Part shown: positions 1 through 7,265 of the stretch, one piece after another
Layout: every line of letters starts with the position of its first letter
How positions within the stretch are numbered: the first letter of the stretch is position 1
Origin: JBOGHU01 sp050742255
GTDB taxonomy: Bacteria > Actinomycetota > Acidimicrobiia > Acidimicrobiales > CADCSY01
Direction of reading: 5' to 3'
NCBI GenBank assembly: GCA_050742255.1
Contig: JBOGHU010000136.1
Span: 1-28,876 of the forward strand
DNA length: 28,876 bases
The notes under the pieces: model-generated
Database searches by the model: none
What the model saw: only the letters and a program-made list of their open reading frames with translations
Told to the model about the DNA's origin: nothing
Translations under genes and position numbers: made by a program

Positions 1-85
1 GGGTAACGGCTTGCGCCCCCGGGAGGTCAGCTCTGGGGGATCTGCGGCCTAGGAACGGAGCGTCTCGTCGGCGAAAGGGGGCACC

Positions 86-943
86 GTGACCGTCCATGTC
101 GTCACCGACAGCGCCTGCGACCTCACCGAGGAGGCCGCCCACCAGCTGGGGGTGGCCGTCATCCCCCTCGCCATCCGCTTCGGGGAGGAAGAGGTGCTGG
201 ACCGCGTCGACCTGACCCCCGACCAGTTCTACGCCCGACTGGCGTCGTCCAGGCAGCTGCCCGAGACCGCCGCCCCGGCCCCCGGCGCCTTCGAGACGGC
301 CTTCCGCGCCGCCGCCGCCGCGGGCGCCGAGGCGGTGGTGTGCATCAACATGTCGTCGGGGTTGTCGGCCAGCATCGAGTCGGCCCGGGCCGCCATGCGC
401 GCGGTCGGAGACGAGCTCGACGTGCGGGTGCTCGACTCCCGCTCGGTGAGCTGGGGCCTCGGCAGCCAGGTGGTCGCCGCCGCGCGCGCCGGGCTGGGCG
501 GGGCGACCGTCGACGAGGTTACGGCCGTGGTGGAGGAGATGGCGCCCCGCACCCGCGTCTACGCCGCCCTCGACACCCTCGACAACCTGAAGAAGGGGGG
601 CCGCATCGGCGGGGCCCGCGCCATGGTGGGGTCCCTCCTGTCGATCAAGCCGGTCATCGTCGTCCGCACCGGTGTGGTGGAGGAGGCGGGCAAGCCCCGG
701 ACGCGACGCAAGGCGCTGCGCTACCTCGCCGACGTCGTGGCCGGGTACGGAACGGTGGAGAACCTGGCGGTGATGCACGGCGGCGCGCCCGACGTGGAGG
801 ACCTGCTGGACCTCCTCGGCGAGCGGTACCCAAAGGACCGCATCCATGTGGGCCAGATCGGCGCCACCATCGGCACCCACGCCGGACCGCGGGTCATGGG
901 GGTCACCTTCCAGGCCGAACCCGGTACGGTGGCAGGAGCATGA
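86..943 (+). CDS. DegV family protein (fatty-acid-binding)
   Basis: The 285-residue product starts at a GTG preceded by an AAAGGGGG ribosome-binding site. It has the DegV fold signatures: an N-terminal VTDSACDLT stretch (residues 6-14), a central CINMSSGLSASIESAR segment and the DTLDNLKKGGRIG loop. DegV (FakB-type) proteins bind a fatty acid in a buried pocket; in Firmicutes they present it to a fatty-acid kinase, but no FakA-like kinase is visible here, so the partner is unknown. Length is normal for the family. Its stop overlaps the start of the downstream Ser/Thr kinase gene by 4 bp (ATGA), so the two are translationally coupled. Family assignment is confident; the physiological role is inferred. 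Confidence 0.93.
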   Translation: MTVHVVTDSACDLTEEAAHQLGVAVIPLAIRFGEEEVLDRVDLTPDQFYARLASSRQLPETAAPAPGAFETAFRAAAAAGAEAVVCINMSSGLSASIESARAAMRAVGDELDVRVLDSRSVSWGLGSQVVAAARAGLGGATVDEVTAVVEEMAPRTRVYAALDTLDNLKKGGRIGGARAMVGSLLSIKPVIVVRTGVVEEAGKPRTRRKALRYLADVVAGYGTVENLAVMHGGAPDVEDLLDLLGERYPKDRIHVGQIGATIGTHAGPRVMGVTFQAEPGTVAGA

Positions 944-2496
944 CCGAGACCCCGAGCCCGACCGCGTCGTCGGTCATCGCCACCGGCCACGTCGTCGCCG
1001 GTCGCTACCGCCTGGTCAGGGAGCTGGCCCGGGGGGGGATGGCCCAGGTGTGGGAGGCGGTCGACGACGTCCTCACCCGGCCCGTGGCGATAAAGATCCT
1101 GGCGCCCACCCTGGCGTCCGACGAGACCTTCGTGACCCGCTTCCGCCAGGAGGCGGTGGCGGCGGCACGGCTCTCGCACCCCCACATCGTCTCCATCTAC
1201 GACACCTGCGGTGGCGGGGAGGTCGAGGCCATCGTCATGGAGCTGGTGCGCGGCACCACCCTGCGCCAGCTCCTCGACGAGCGTGCCCCCCTCCCCGTGG
1301 GCCGGGCCGTCGAGATCGCCACCCAGGTCGCCGATGCCCTCGGCCACGCCCACGACCACGGCTTGGTGCACCGGGACATCAAGCCCGGCAACATCCTCCT
1401 GGCCGACGACCGGGTCCTCGTGGCCGACTTCGGGATCGCCAAGGCGGCGGCGGGGGCCGCCGACCTGACCGACGCGGGGCAGGTCATCGGCACCGCCAGG
1501 TACCTCTCGCCCGAGCAGGTCCACGGCGGCGCGGTGGACGCCCGCTCCGACGTGTACGCCCTGGGCGTCGTCCTCTACGAGATGCTGTGCGGCTGCCCGC
1601 CGTTCGGGGGGGACAGCGCCACCGCCGTGGCCGTGGCCCGCCTCACCACCGATCCGGCCCCGCCCCGCCAGCTCCGGGCCGACCTGCCCATCGAGCTGGA
1701 CCAGGTCGTGCGGCGGGCCCTGGCCCGCCAGCCCGAACAGCGGTACGCCACCGCCGCCGAGCTCGAGGGCGCCCTGGCCGCCGTCGGAGCGGTCGCCGCC
1801 GTCCGCCCCCGCCGGGCCGGGCACGCCGACTCCACCTCCCGGATCGCCGCCCGCCACCACCCCGAGCCGTCACCGCCGGCACCCCGGTTCGCCCAGACCG
1901 AGCGCTCCTGGCTGGTCCCCGCCGCGCTCATCGTGGCCATCGCCGCCGTCGTGGGGTTGATGGGGCTGTTGCTGGGCCGCACGGAGGCGGGACGGGACCT
2001 CCTCGGGGCGGTGGGCGGGGCCGGGGGTGTGCCCGCCGCCGGCGGTGAGGGGGGCGTGCTGGAGGTGGCGTCGGTGGCCTCCTTCGACCCGGGCGGCTCC
2101 CGCGGCGAGCACGACGAGGAGCTCCCCTTCCTGGTCGACGGCGACCCGGGCACGGCCTGGACCACCGAGCGGTACAACAGCCGTGACGTGGGCGGGCTCA
2201 AGCCCGGGGTGGGCTTCGTCCTCACCCTGGCACAGCCCGCCGACATCAAGGGGCTGGAGCTGACCTCACCCACCCGGGACTGGTCGGCGGCCGTCTACGT
2301 CGCCGACGAGACGGCACCCACGCTCGCGGGGTGGGGGGAACCGGTGACGGCCGCGTCCAGCCTGGCCGGCACCGCCAACTTCGACCTGGGAGGACGTCGG
2401 GGCACCAACGTGCTGGTGTGGATCACCGACCTCGGCAACGGCAGCGTCGGCCCCACCTTCTCGGCCACCATCGCCGAGGCCACCCTGCGCGACTAG
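940..2496 (+). CDS. Membrane Ser/Thr protein kinase with extracellular discoidin-like domain
   Basis: The ATG at 940 overlaps the degV stop; the frame stays open far upstream, but the kinase fold begins with GRYRLVRELARGGMAQVWEA at residues 21-40. Hanks-type landmarks follow: VAIKIL with Lys52, HRDIKPGN with catalytic Asp146 and Lys148, DFG at 163-165, and the GTARYLSPEQ activation segment. A Pro/Arg-rich linker leads to one membrane helix at about 324-346. The remaining roughly 140 residues should lie outside the cell and contain a VDGDPGTAWTTERY motif like the discoidin-type domains attached to actinobacterial kinases and MurJ-linked proteins. The 518-residue protein is probably a PknB-like sensor kinase; ligand and substrates are unknown. 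Its 3' end overlaps the convergent downstream gene by 4 bp. Confidence 0.93.
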   Translation: MTETPSPTASSVIATGHVVAGRYRLVRELARGGMAQVWEAVDDVLTRPVAIKILAPTLASDETFVTRFRQEAVAAARLSHPHIVSIYDTCGGGEVEAIVMELVRGTTLRQLLDERAPLPVGRAVEIATQVADALGHAHDHGLVHRDIKPGNILLADDRVLVADFGIAKAAAGAADLTDAGQVIGTARYLSPEQVHGGAVDARSDVYALGVVLYEMLCGCPPFGGDSATAVAVARLTTDPAPPRQLRADLPIELDQVVRRALARQPEQRYATAAELEGALAAVGAVAAVRPRRAGHADSTSRIAARHHPEPSPPAPRFAQTERSWLVPAALIVAIAAVVGLMGLLLGRTEAGRDLLGAVGGAGGVPAAGGEGGVLEVASVASFDPGGSRGEHDEELPFLVDGDPGTAWTTERYNSRDVGGLKPGVGFVLTLAQPADIKGLELTSPTRDWSAAVYVADETAPTLAGWGEPVTAASSLAGTANFDLGGRRGTNVLVWITDLGNGSVGPTFSATIAEATLRD

Positions 2497-2843
2497 CGCC
2501 CGGTGGCGCTGCGCCGTGGTGACGGCCGGGCCCCGGCCCGAGTGCCGGCGGCGGCGGCGCCGACAGCGGCGGACACCCAGGCCAGCAACGGGTAGGGCTC
2601 GATCCCCTGGCCCGAGCTGATCCACCCCGCCCAGGCCAGACCCCCGGCCGAGAGGGCGGCGGCGGCCAGCGCAGGCACCCAACCCCGCCACCGGCCGGCC
2701 AGGACCATCACCTCGGCCACCACCAGACCCAGCACGACACCGGCCACCCATGGGACGTACCCCGAGAACTGGTACTCCCCGAGGATGAGCGCCCCTAGCG
2801 CCGCCGTCCCCGCTCCGGCGAGGACAGAGGCCATGGCGCGCAT
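2493..2843 (-). CDS. Small multi-pass membrane protein, unknown function
   Basis: The product is 116 residues from the ATG at 2843. A GTG at 2873 would add ten residues but would put the start inside the divergent gene, and a further ATG lies at 2834. It has about four hydrophobic segments (roughly residues 5-22, 29-48, 55-72 and 85-100) and an Arg-rich C-terminal tail, so the tail is probably cytoplasmic. I do not recognise the family. The 3' end converges with the kinase gene, overlapping by 4 bp, and the 5' end is divergent from the next small membrane-protein gene with about 23 bp between starts. Coding is supported by hydrophobic segmentation and tight packing; function is unknown. Confidence 0.7.
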   Translation of the reverse strand: MRAMASVLAGAGTAALGALILGEYQFSGYVPWVAGVVLGLVVAEVMVLAGRWRGWVPALAAAALSAGGLAWAGWISSGQGIEPYPLLAWVSAAVGAAAAGTRAGARPSPRRSATGR

Positions 2844-2866
2844 CCGGCCAACGATAGGCTCACCGC

Positions 2867-3190
2867 ATGGCACCCCACCAAGCGCGCAACGAGTCGCGCC
2901 TGAGCCCTGCGAGCGACTGGGCGGCGGAGACCGCTGACACCGTCGAGCGGACGATGTCGTCCATCCGGGCCAGGACCGTCGACCCCCTGGAGCGGATCGC
3001 CCGGGCCCTGGTGTTCGGCCTGCTGGCCGGGATGGTCGGCACGGCCGCGGCCGTGCTGGCCGCCATCGCCGCGGTACGGGCCCTCGACATCCTCATCCCC
3101 GGCCCGGTCTGGTCGGCGCACCTGGTAGTCGGTGGAATCTTCGTGCTGACCGGGCTGTTCGTGTGGAGGAAGAGCCACGCCACCACGTGA
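2867..3190 (+). CDS. Two-helix membrane protein upstream of trxB, unknown function
   Basis: This 107-residue protein has a charged cytoplasmic-type N-terminus (residues 1-45), a hydrophobic segment at about 46-70, a short loop, a second segment at about 84-100 and a positively charged end (WRKSHATT). No Shine-Dalgarno sequence precedes the ATG. Instead a TAGGCT hexamer at 2855-2860 ends six bases before it, the placement expected for a -10 element giving a leaderless mRNA. It ends 13 bp before trxB, so the two may be cotranscribed. I recall small two-helix proteins near trxB in Actinobacteria, but no function can be assigned from the sequence. Confidence 0.72.
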   Translation: MAPHQARNESRLSPASDWAAETADTVERTMSSIRARTVDPLERIARALVFGLLAGMVGTAAAVLAAIAAVRALDILIPGPVWSAHLVVGGIFVLTGLFVWRKSHATT

Positions 3191-3203
3191 GAGGTGACTG
3201 CCT

Positions 3204-4202
3204 GTGCCCGAGGTCCGCAGCGTAATCATCGTGGGTTCCGGCCCCGCCGGGCTCACCGCGGCCATCTACGCGGCCCGGGCCAACCTGGCGCCTCTGGTCT
3301 TCGAGGGGGAGCCCTCCTCCACCACCGACCAGCCCGGAGGCCAGCTCATGGTCACCACCGACGTCGAGAACTACCCCGGCTTCGTCGACGGCGTCCTCGG
3401 ACCGGAGCTGATGGCCAGCTTCCGAGCCCAGGCGGCCCGCTTCGGCGCCGAGCTGGTGACCCGCAAGGCGACCCGCGTGGATCTCTCCACCCGCCCCTTC
3501 GGGGTCTGGGTCGGCGACCCCGGGGAGCCTGAGCCCTCGGAGCTGACCCACGCCCTGATCATCGCCACCGGGGCCCGGTCCCTCATGCTCGGGCTCGAGG
3601 CCGAGAGGCGCCTCCTCGGGCACGGCCTGTCGACGTGTGCCACCTGCGACGGGTTCTTCTTCCAGGACCAGCACATCGCCGTGGTCGGTGGAGGGGACTC
3701 CGCCATGGAGGAGGCCCTGTTCCTCACCAAGTTCGCCGAGCGGGTCACGGTCATCCACCGCCGGGGCCAGCTGCGAGCGTCGAAGATCATGCAGGAGCGG
3801 GCAACCAAGAACGACAAGATCGACTTCCTCTGGCACTCGGTGGTGGTCGATCTCCTGGGCGAGGCCCGCCTCGAGGGCGTCGTGGTCAGCGACGTCCGAT
3901 CCGGCGCCCGGTCGGTCCTCGGCGCCACCGGGCTGTTCATCGCCATCGGGCACCGGCCCAACACCGATCTGTTCCGGGGCGTGCTCCCCATGGACGACGT
4001 CGGCTACCTGCAGACCCAGGCCGGAAGCACCCGCACCGACGTGGAAGGGGTCTTCGTCTGCGGCGACGCCCAGGACCACGTGTACCGCCAGGCTGTCACC
4101 GCGGCGGGCTCGGGTTGCATGGCCGCCATGGACGCCGAGCGCTGGCTCGAGGCCCGGGGCGACGCCCCGCCCGACATCGCCGAAACGCCTACCGAGTGGT
4201 AG
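3204..4202 (+). CDS. trxB: Thioredoxin-disulfide reductase
   Basis: This NADPH- and FAD-dependent flavoprotein reduces thioredoxin in the cytoplasm. The 332-residue product, normal for low-molecular-weight TrxB, shows the N-terminal FAD fingerprint GSGPAG (residues 11-16), the redox-active CATC at 145-148, an NADPH-binding VVGGGDSAMEE segment near 160-170, and the C-terminal FAD motif FVCGDAQDHVYRQA. It starts at a GTG with a GAGAGGTGA ribosome-binding site. Its substrate thioredoxin is encoded immediately downstream with a 29-bp gap, so the pair is a self-contained disulfide-reduction operon. trxB-trxA next to parB is typical of actinobacterial origin regions. Confidence 0.97.
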   Translation: MPEVRSVIIVGSGPAGLTAAIYAARANLAPLVFEGEPSSTTDQPGGQLMVTTDVENYPGFVDGVLGPELMASFRAQAARFGAELVTRKATRVDLSTRPFGVWVGDPGEPEPSELTHALIIATGARSLMLGLEAERRLLGHGLSTCATCDGFFFQDQHIAVVGGGDSAMEEALFLTKFAERVTVIHRRGQLRASKIMQERATKNDKIDFLWHSVVVDLLGEARLEGVVVSDVRSGARSVLGATGLFIAIGHRPNTDLFRGVLPMDDVGYLQTQAGSTRTDVEGVFVCGDAQDHVYRQAVTAAGSGCMAAMDAERWLEARGDAPPDIAETPTEW

Positions 4203-4231
4203 GCCCAACATCGACCCCTCAAGGAGAAGCT

Positions 4232-4558
4232 GTGCCGGACACGACGGTTTCCATCAGCGACGCCACCTTCGACGAGGAGATCCGCGGCTCGACCGAGCCC
4301 GTGCTCGTCGACTTCTGGGCCGAGTGGTGCGGCCCGTGCAAGATCATCGCCCCCGTGCTGGAGGAGATCGCCACCGAGCACGCCGGCAGGTTGCGTGTGG
4401 CCAAGCTCAACGTCGACGAGAACCCCGGGGCGGCCCGACGTTACGACGTGCTCAGCATCCCCACCTTGATCGTCTTCCAGGATGGCGAGGCCACGAAGCG
4501 CCTGGTCGGCGCCAAGGGCAAGCTCGCCCTCCTCGAGGAGCTGGCCGAGTTCCTGTGA
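4232..4558 (+). CDS. trxA: Thioredoxin
   Basis: This 108-residue protein has the thioredoxin fold with WCGPC active site at residues 32-36 inside VLVDFWAEWCGPCK, and the conserved cis-proline region SIPTLIVF. It accepts electrons from the adjacent TrxB and reduces cytoplasmic protein disulfides. The GTG at 4232 is chosen because an AAGGAGAAG ribosome-binding site lies just upstream and the resulting length matches canonical thioredoxins; the frame is open further upstream through trxB sequence only by chance. It converges on parB with a 63-bp gap that contains two DnaA boxes. Confidence 0.97.
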   Translation: MPDTTVSISDATFDEEIRGSTEPVLVDFWAEWCGPCKIIAPVLEEIATEHAGRLRVAKLNVDENPGAARRYDVLSIPTLIVFQDGEATKRLVGAKGKLALLEELAEFL

Positions 4559-4569
4559 TGTCAGGGGCT

Positions 4570-4590
4570 TTGTCCACAGTTTTGTCCACA
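4570..4590 (+). promoter_or_regulatory. Two DnaA boxes between trxA and parB
   Basis: Two exact copies of TTGTCCACA, the form preferred by high-GC actinobacterial DnaA, lie at 4570-4578 and 4582-4590 on the same strand with start-to-start spacing of 12 bp. They sit in the 63-bp gap between the convergent trxA and parB genes. The sequence match is direct; whether they titrate DnaA, regulate initiation or act as part of the origin is inference. Confidence 0.8.
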
Positions 4591-4621
4591 GACTGGGGAT
4601 GTCTGGACCGTTGCTAAAGGG

Positions 4622-5515
4622 CTAGCTCGCGGTCGAGGTCGATGGTTCCGTCATCACCCGGTAGATCCGCTCGAGGTCGTCGAGGTCGGCAAAATCGATG
4701 ATCACCCGGCGTCGCCTGCCCCGTTCCTCGACCTGCACCCGCGTCCCGAGGTGCTCGGAGAGGAGCTCCTCCAGCTCGTGCATGCCCGGCGGGCGCAGCT
4801 TCGGCCCCGGCGTCCGCCGGTCCGACGTCGGGCGGAACGGCGAAGCCGCGGTGGCCCGGGCCCGCACCGCTTCCTCGGCGGCCCGCACCGAGAGCCCCTC
4901 GGTCACGACCCGCCGTGCCAGCGTCTCCTGGAAGGCGCGGTCCGGGGTGCCCAACAGTGCCCGGGCGTGCCCGGCCGAGAGCTGGTGCTCGGCCACCAGG
5001 CGCTGGATGGAGGCAGGGAGCTGGAAGAGGCGCAGGGCGTTGGTGACCGCAGCCCGGCTCTTGCCCACCCGGGTGGCCACCTCGTCATGGGTGAGGGAGA
5101 AGTCCTGGATGAGCTGGGTGTAGGCAGCAGCCTCCTCGATGGGGTTGAGATCGTCCCGATGGAGGTTCTCGACCAGGGCATGCTCCAGGGACAGCTGGTC
5201 GTCGGCGTCACGGACCAGCACCGGGACCGTCGGCAGCCCCGCCCGCTTGGCGGCGCGCCACCGCCGCTCCCCGGCGATGATCTCGTACTCGTCCTCGGCC
5301 AGGGGCCGGACCAGGATCGGCTGCAGCACCCCGAGCTCCAGCACCGAGGCGACCAGCGCGCCGAGCGTCTCCTCGTCGAAGCGCTGGCGCGGCTGGTGCC
5401 GCCCGGGGCGCACGCTGCTCACCGGCACCTCTCGCAGGGTGGACGCCAACGCCTCGGCCTCAGGCGGGATCAGCGCCCCCAGCCCCCTACCCAGCCCGCT
5501 GCGGCGCGCCACCAC
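4622..5515 (-). CDS. parB: Chromosome partitioning protein ParB
   Basis: ParB is a CTP-dependent DNA clamp that loads at parS and spreads to organise the origin for segregation. The 297-residue product has the typical GLGRGLGALIP N-terminus, the CTP-binding GERRWR box (82-87), the ENLHRDDLNPIEEA motif (116-129), a KorB-type helix-turn-helix around SLTHDEVATRVGKSRAAVTNAL (about 140-161) and a C-terminal dimerisation segment. Its start overlaps the 3' end of parA by 29 bp. GGAGG lies only 3 nt before the GTG at 5515 and 6 nt before a second GTG at 5512, so 5512 is an equally good start. The likely target sites are the three parS copies at 6449-6530. Confidence 0.96.
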   Translation of the reverse strand: MVARRSGLGRGLGALIPPEAEALASTLREVPVSSVRPGRHQPRQRFDEETLGALVASVLELGVLQPILVRPLAEDEYEIIAGERRWRAAKRAGLPTVPVLVRDADDQLSLEHALVENLHRDDLNPIEEAAAYTQLIQDFSLTHDEVATRVGKSRAAVTNALRLFQLPASIQRLVAEHQLSAGHARALLGTPDRAFQETLARRVVTEGLSVRAAEEAVRARATAASPFRPTSDRRTPGPKLRPPGMHELEELLSEHLGTRVQVEERGRRRRVIIDFADLDDLERIYRVMTEPSTSTAS

Positions 5516-6446
5516 TCACCTCCATGGCCAGCTCGCGATAGGCGATGGCGCCCCGGGAGGTCGGATCGAACGCGACGATGGGTTGACCGAACGACGGCGC
5601 CTCCGACAGCCGGACCGAGCGGGGCACCACGTTGCGGCAGACCGCCTCGCCGAAGTACGAGCGCACCTCGCTGACCACCTGCTCGGAGAGCTTGGTCCTG
5701 GCGTCATACATGACACAGATGATCGTGCTGAGCTCGAGGGTGGGGTTGAGGTTCTTCTGCACCAGGGCCACGTTGCGCAGGAGCTGGCCCAGCCCCTCGA
5801 GGGCGTAGTACTCGCACTGGATCGGCACCAGCGCCTCGGTCGCCGCCGTCAAGCCGTTGATCGTGAGCAGGCCCAGCGACGGCGGGCAGTCCACCAGCAC
5901 GAAGTCGTAGTCGTCCCGAACCGCATCGAGGGCCCGCCGCAACCGCAGCTCCCGGCTCAGGGCGGGGACCAGCTCGATTTCGGCGCCGGCCAGGTCGAGG
6001 TTGGCGGGGGCCACGAAGAGGTTCCTCACCGCGGTGGGCTCGACGCAGTCCTCCAGGGGCAGCTCGTTGAGGAGGACGTCGTAGGTGGACGAAGCCAGGT
6101 TCCGGGTGTCCAGACCCAGGCCGGTCGTGGCGTTGCCCTGGGGATCCAGGTCACACACGAGCACGCGGTAGCCCAGCTCAGCCAGGCAGGCGCCGAGGTT
6201 CACCGCCGTGGTGGTCTTGCCGACGCCACCCTTCTGGTTGGCGATCGCCAGCACGCGGGGGAGGGGACGGGCCGGCTTCGACGAGAGGGCGGCGGCGGAG
6301 CCCTCGGCAGGCGTGGCCACCGCCCTGGCACCATCGACCGACCGGCGCCGGAGGACCTCGAAGACGGCGCGCACCTGCTCCGGCGAATCCGCCTGAGGGT
6401 CGACCACGCGCCCATCCTCGCCGTCCCGCCTCCTCTCCGCAAGCAC
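5487..6446 (-). CDS. parA: Chromosome partitioning ATPase ParA
   Basis: ParA is a DNA-binding ATPase whose gradient moves ParB-parS complexes. The 319-residue product carries the deviant Walker A KGGVGKTT (72-79), the DLDPQGN motif near 99-105 and the DCPPSLG Walker B region. About 60 residues of charged, low-conservation sequence precede the ATPase core. The GTG at 6446 lies 3 bp from a parS site, leaving no room for a normal ribosome-binding site. A GTG at 6407 with a CGAGGA sequence 7-8 nt upstream is a credible alternative start that would trim 13 residues. It is cotranscribed with parB and probably regulated by ParB bound to the upstream parS cluster. Confidence 0.95.
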   Translation of the reverse strand: MLAERRRDGEDGRVVDPQADSPEQVRAVFEVLRRRSVDGARAVATPAEGSAAALSSKPARPLPRVLAIANQKGGVGKTTTAVNLGACLAELGYRVLVCDLDPQGNATTGLGLDTRNLASSTYDVLLNELPLEDCVEPTAVRNLFVAPANLDLAGAEIELVPALSRELRLRRALDAVRDDYDFVLVDCPPSLGLLTINGLTAATEALVPIQCEYYALEGLGQLLRNVALVQKNLNPTLELSTIICVMYDARTKLSEQVVSEVRSYFGEAVCRNVVPRSVRLSEAPSFGQPIVAFDPTSRGAIAYRELAMEVSGGAPQRAG

Positions 6447-6448
6447 CC

Positions 6449-6464
6449 CGTTCCACGTGGAACG
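6449..6464. promoter_or_regulatory. parS site 1
   Basis: CGTTCCACGTGGAACG is a perfect 16-bp palindrome that matches the ParB-binding consensus around the TTYCACGTGRAA core. It lies immediately upstream of the furthest parA start, where a ribosome-binding site or transcription start would sit, so ParB binding here could repress parAB. The match is direct; regulation is inferred. Confidence 0.9.
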
Positions 6465-6498
6465 TCACCGTCAGGGCCAGTGGCCGGTGCCGGATCGC

Positions 6499-6514
6499 CG
6501 TTTCACGTGGAAGC
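6499..6514. promoter_or_regulatory. parS site 2
   Basis: CGTTTCACGTGGAAGC matches the parS consensus with an intact CACGTG core and one weakened half-site. It is directly abutted by the third copy and lies 50 bp, close to five helical turns, from site 1. Confidence 0.87.
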
Positions 6515-6530
6515 CGTTTCACGTGGAACG
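6515..6530. promoter_or_regulatory. parS site 3
   Basis: CGTTTCACGTGGAACG is a third parS copy starting at the base after site 2 and ending at the base before the rsmG stop codon. Three sites within 82 bp make a compact ParB-loading centre next to the parA gene. Confidence 0.9.
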
Positions 6531-7121
6531 TCACCAGCACGGCCGCTTGACCGGCACCCCTGTCCGCCGGGGGAACCGGGCCGGACATGGGGCCACCTTC
6601 TCCACGACCACGACCGCGGGTGGGCCCACGACTGTGCGCGCCACCCGCAACCCCAGCACCTCCAGGGCCTCCGCCGGCCACCGCCCGGCCCCGACCGGGG
6701 CAGGCGGCTCGCTCACGACCAGGAACCCCCCCGGCCGCAGCAGCGGCGACCCGCACTCGGCCACCACCGCCGGCGACCCGAAGCTCCGGGCCACCACCGT
6801 GTCGTACCGTCCCCGGTGGCGGCGCTGGCGGCCCACCACCTCGGCCCGCTCCCGGAGCACCTCCACCCTCCCGGCCAGGCCCAGACGCTCCACCGCCGCC
6901 CTGAGGAACGCCGTCCGGCGGTGGCTCGCGTCAACCAGTACCCAGCGGGTCTCCGGCAGGGTCACCGCCAGCACCAGTCCCGGCACCCCGCCGCCGCTCC
7001 CGAGGTCCAACGCCGGCCCGGTGGGCCAGCTCCCCCGGGCCCGGGCCAAGGCCTGGCTGTGACCGACGTGCTCCGCCACCGGGGCCGAGCCCAAGAACCC
7101 GTACCGCCGGGCCTCCTCCAA
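6531..7121 (-). CDS. rsmG: 16S rRNA (guanine527-N7)-methyltransferase RsmG
   Basis: RsmG uses S-adenosylmethionine to methylate G527 of 16S rRNA. The product has the SAM-binding LDLGSGGGVPGLVLA motif (about residues 39-53), the acidic VLVDASHRRTAFL segment and the DTVVARSFG region. Its 196 residues are at the short end for the family because little precedes the EEARRYGFLG segment. The start is a TTG at 7121 with no good ribosome-binding site. The frame stays open upstream to a TGA at 7209-7211, but holds no ATG, GTG or TTG, so a CTG start or a naturally short N-terminus are the options. It lies between jag and parA in the minus-strand cluster. Confidence 0.9.
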   Translation of the reverse strand: MEEARRYGFLGSAPVAEHVGHSQALARARGSWPTGPALDLGSGGGVPGLVLAVTLPETRWVLVDASHRRTAFLRAAVERLGLAGRVEVLRERAEVVGRQRRHRGRYDTVVARSFGSPAVVAECGSPLLRPGGFLVVSEPPAPVGAGRWPAEALEVLGLRVARTVVGPPAVVVVEKVAPCPARFPRRTGVPVKRPCW

Positions 7122-7265
7122 CGTCGCCCGGAGCAGCCCGGCGGCCCCCTCGCCGATCCGGCCTCCCCTACCGCCGCGTCCCCGGGCCCACTCCCGACCG
7201 GGGCATCCTCACGGCTCTCCCCCGACGCTCCTGGCGGCCACGGTCCGGCCTCCCCGGTGGTGCCA

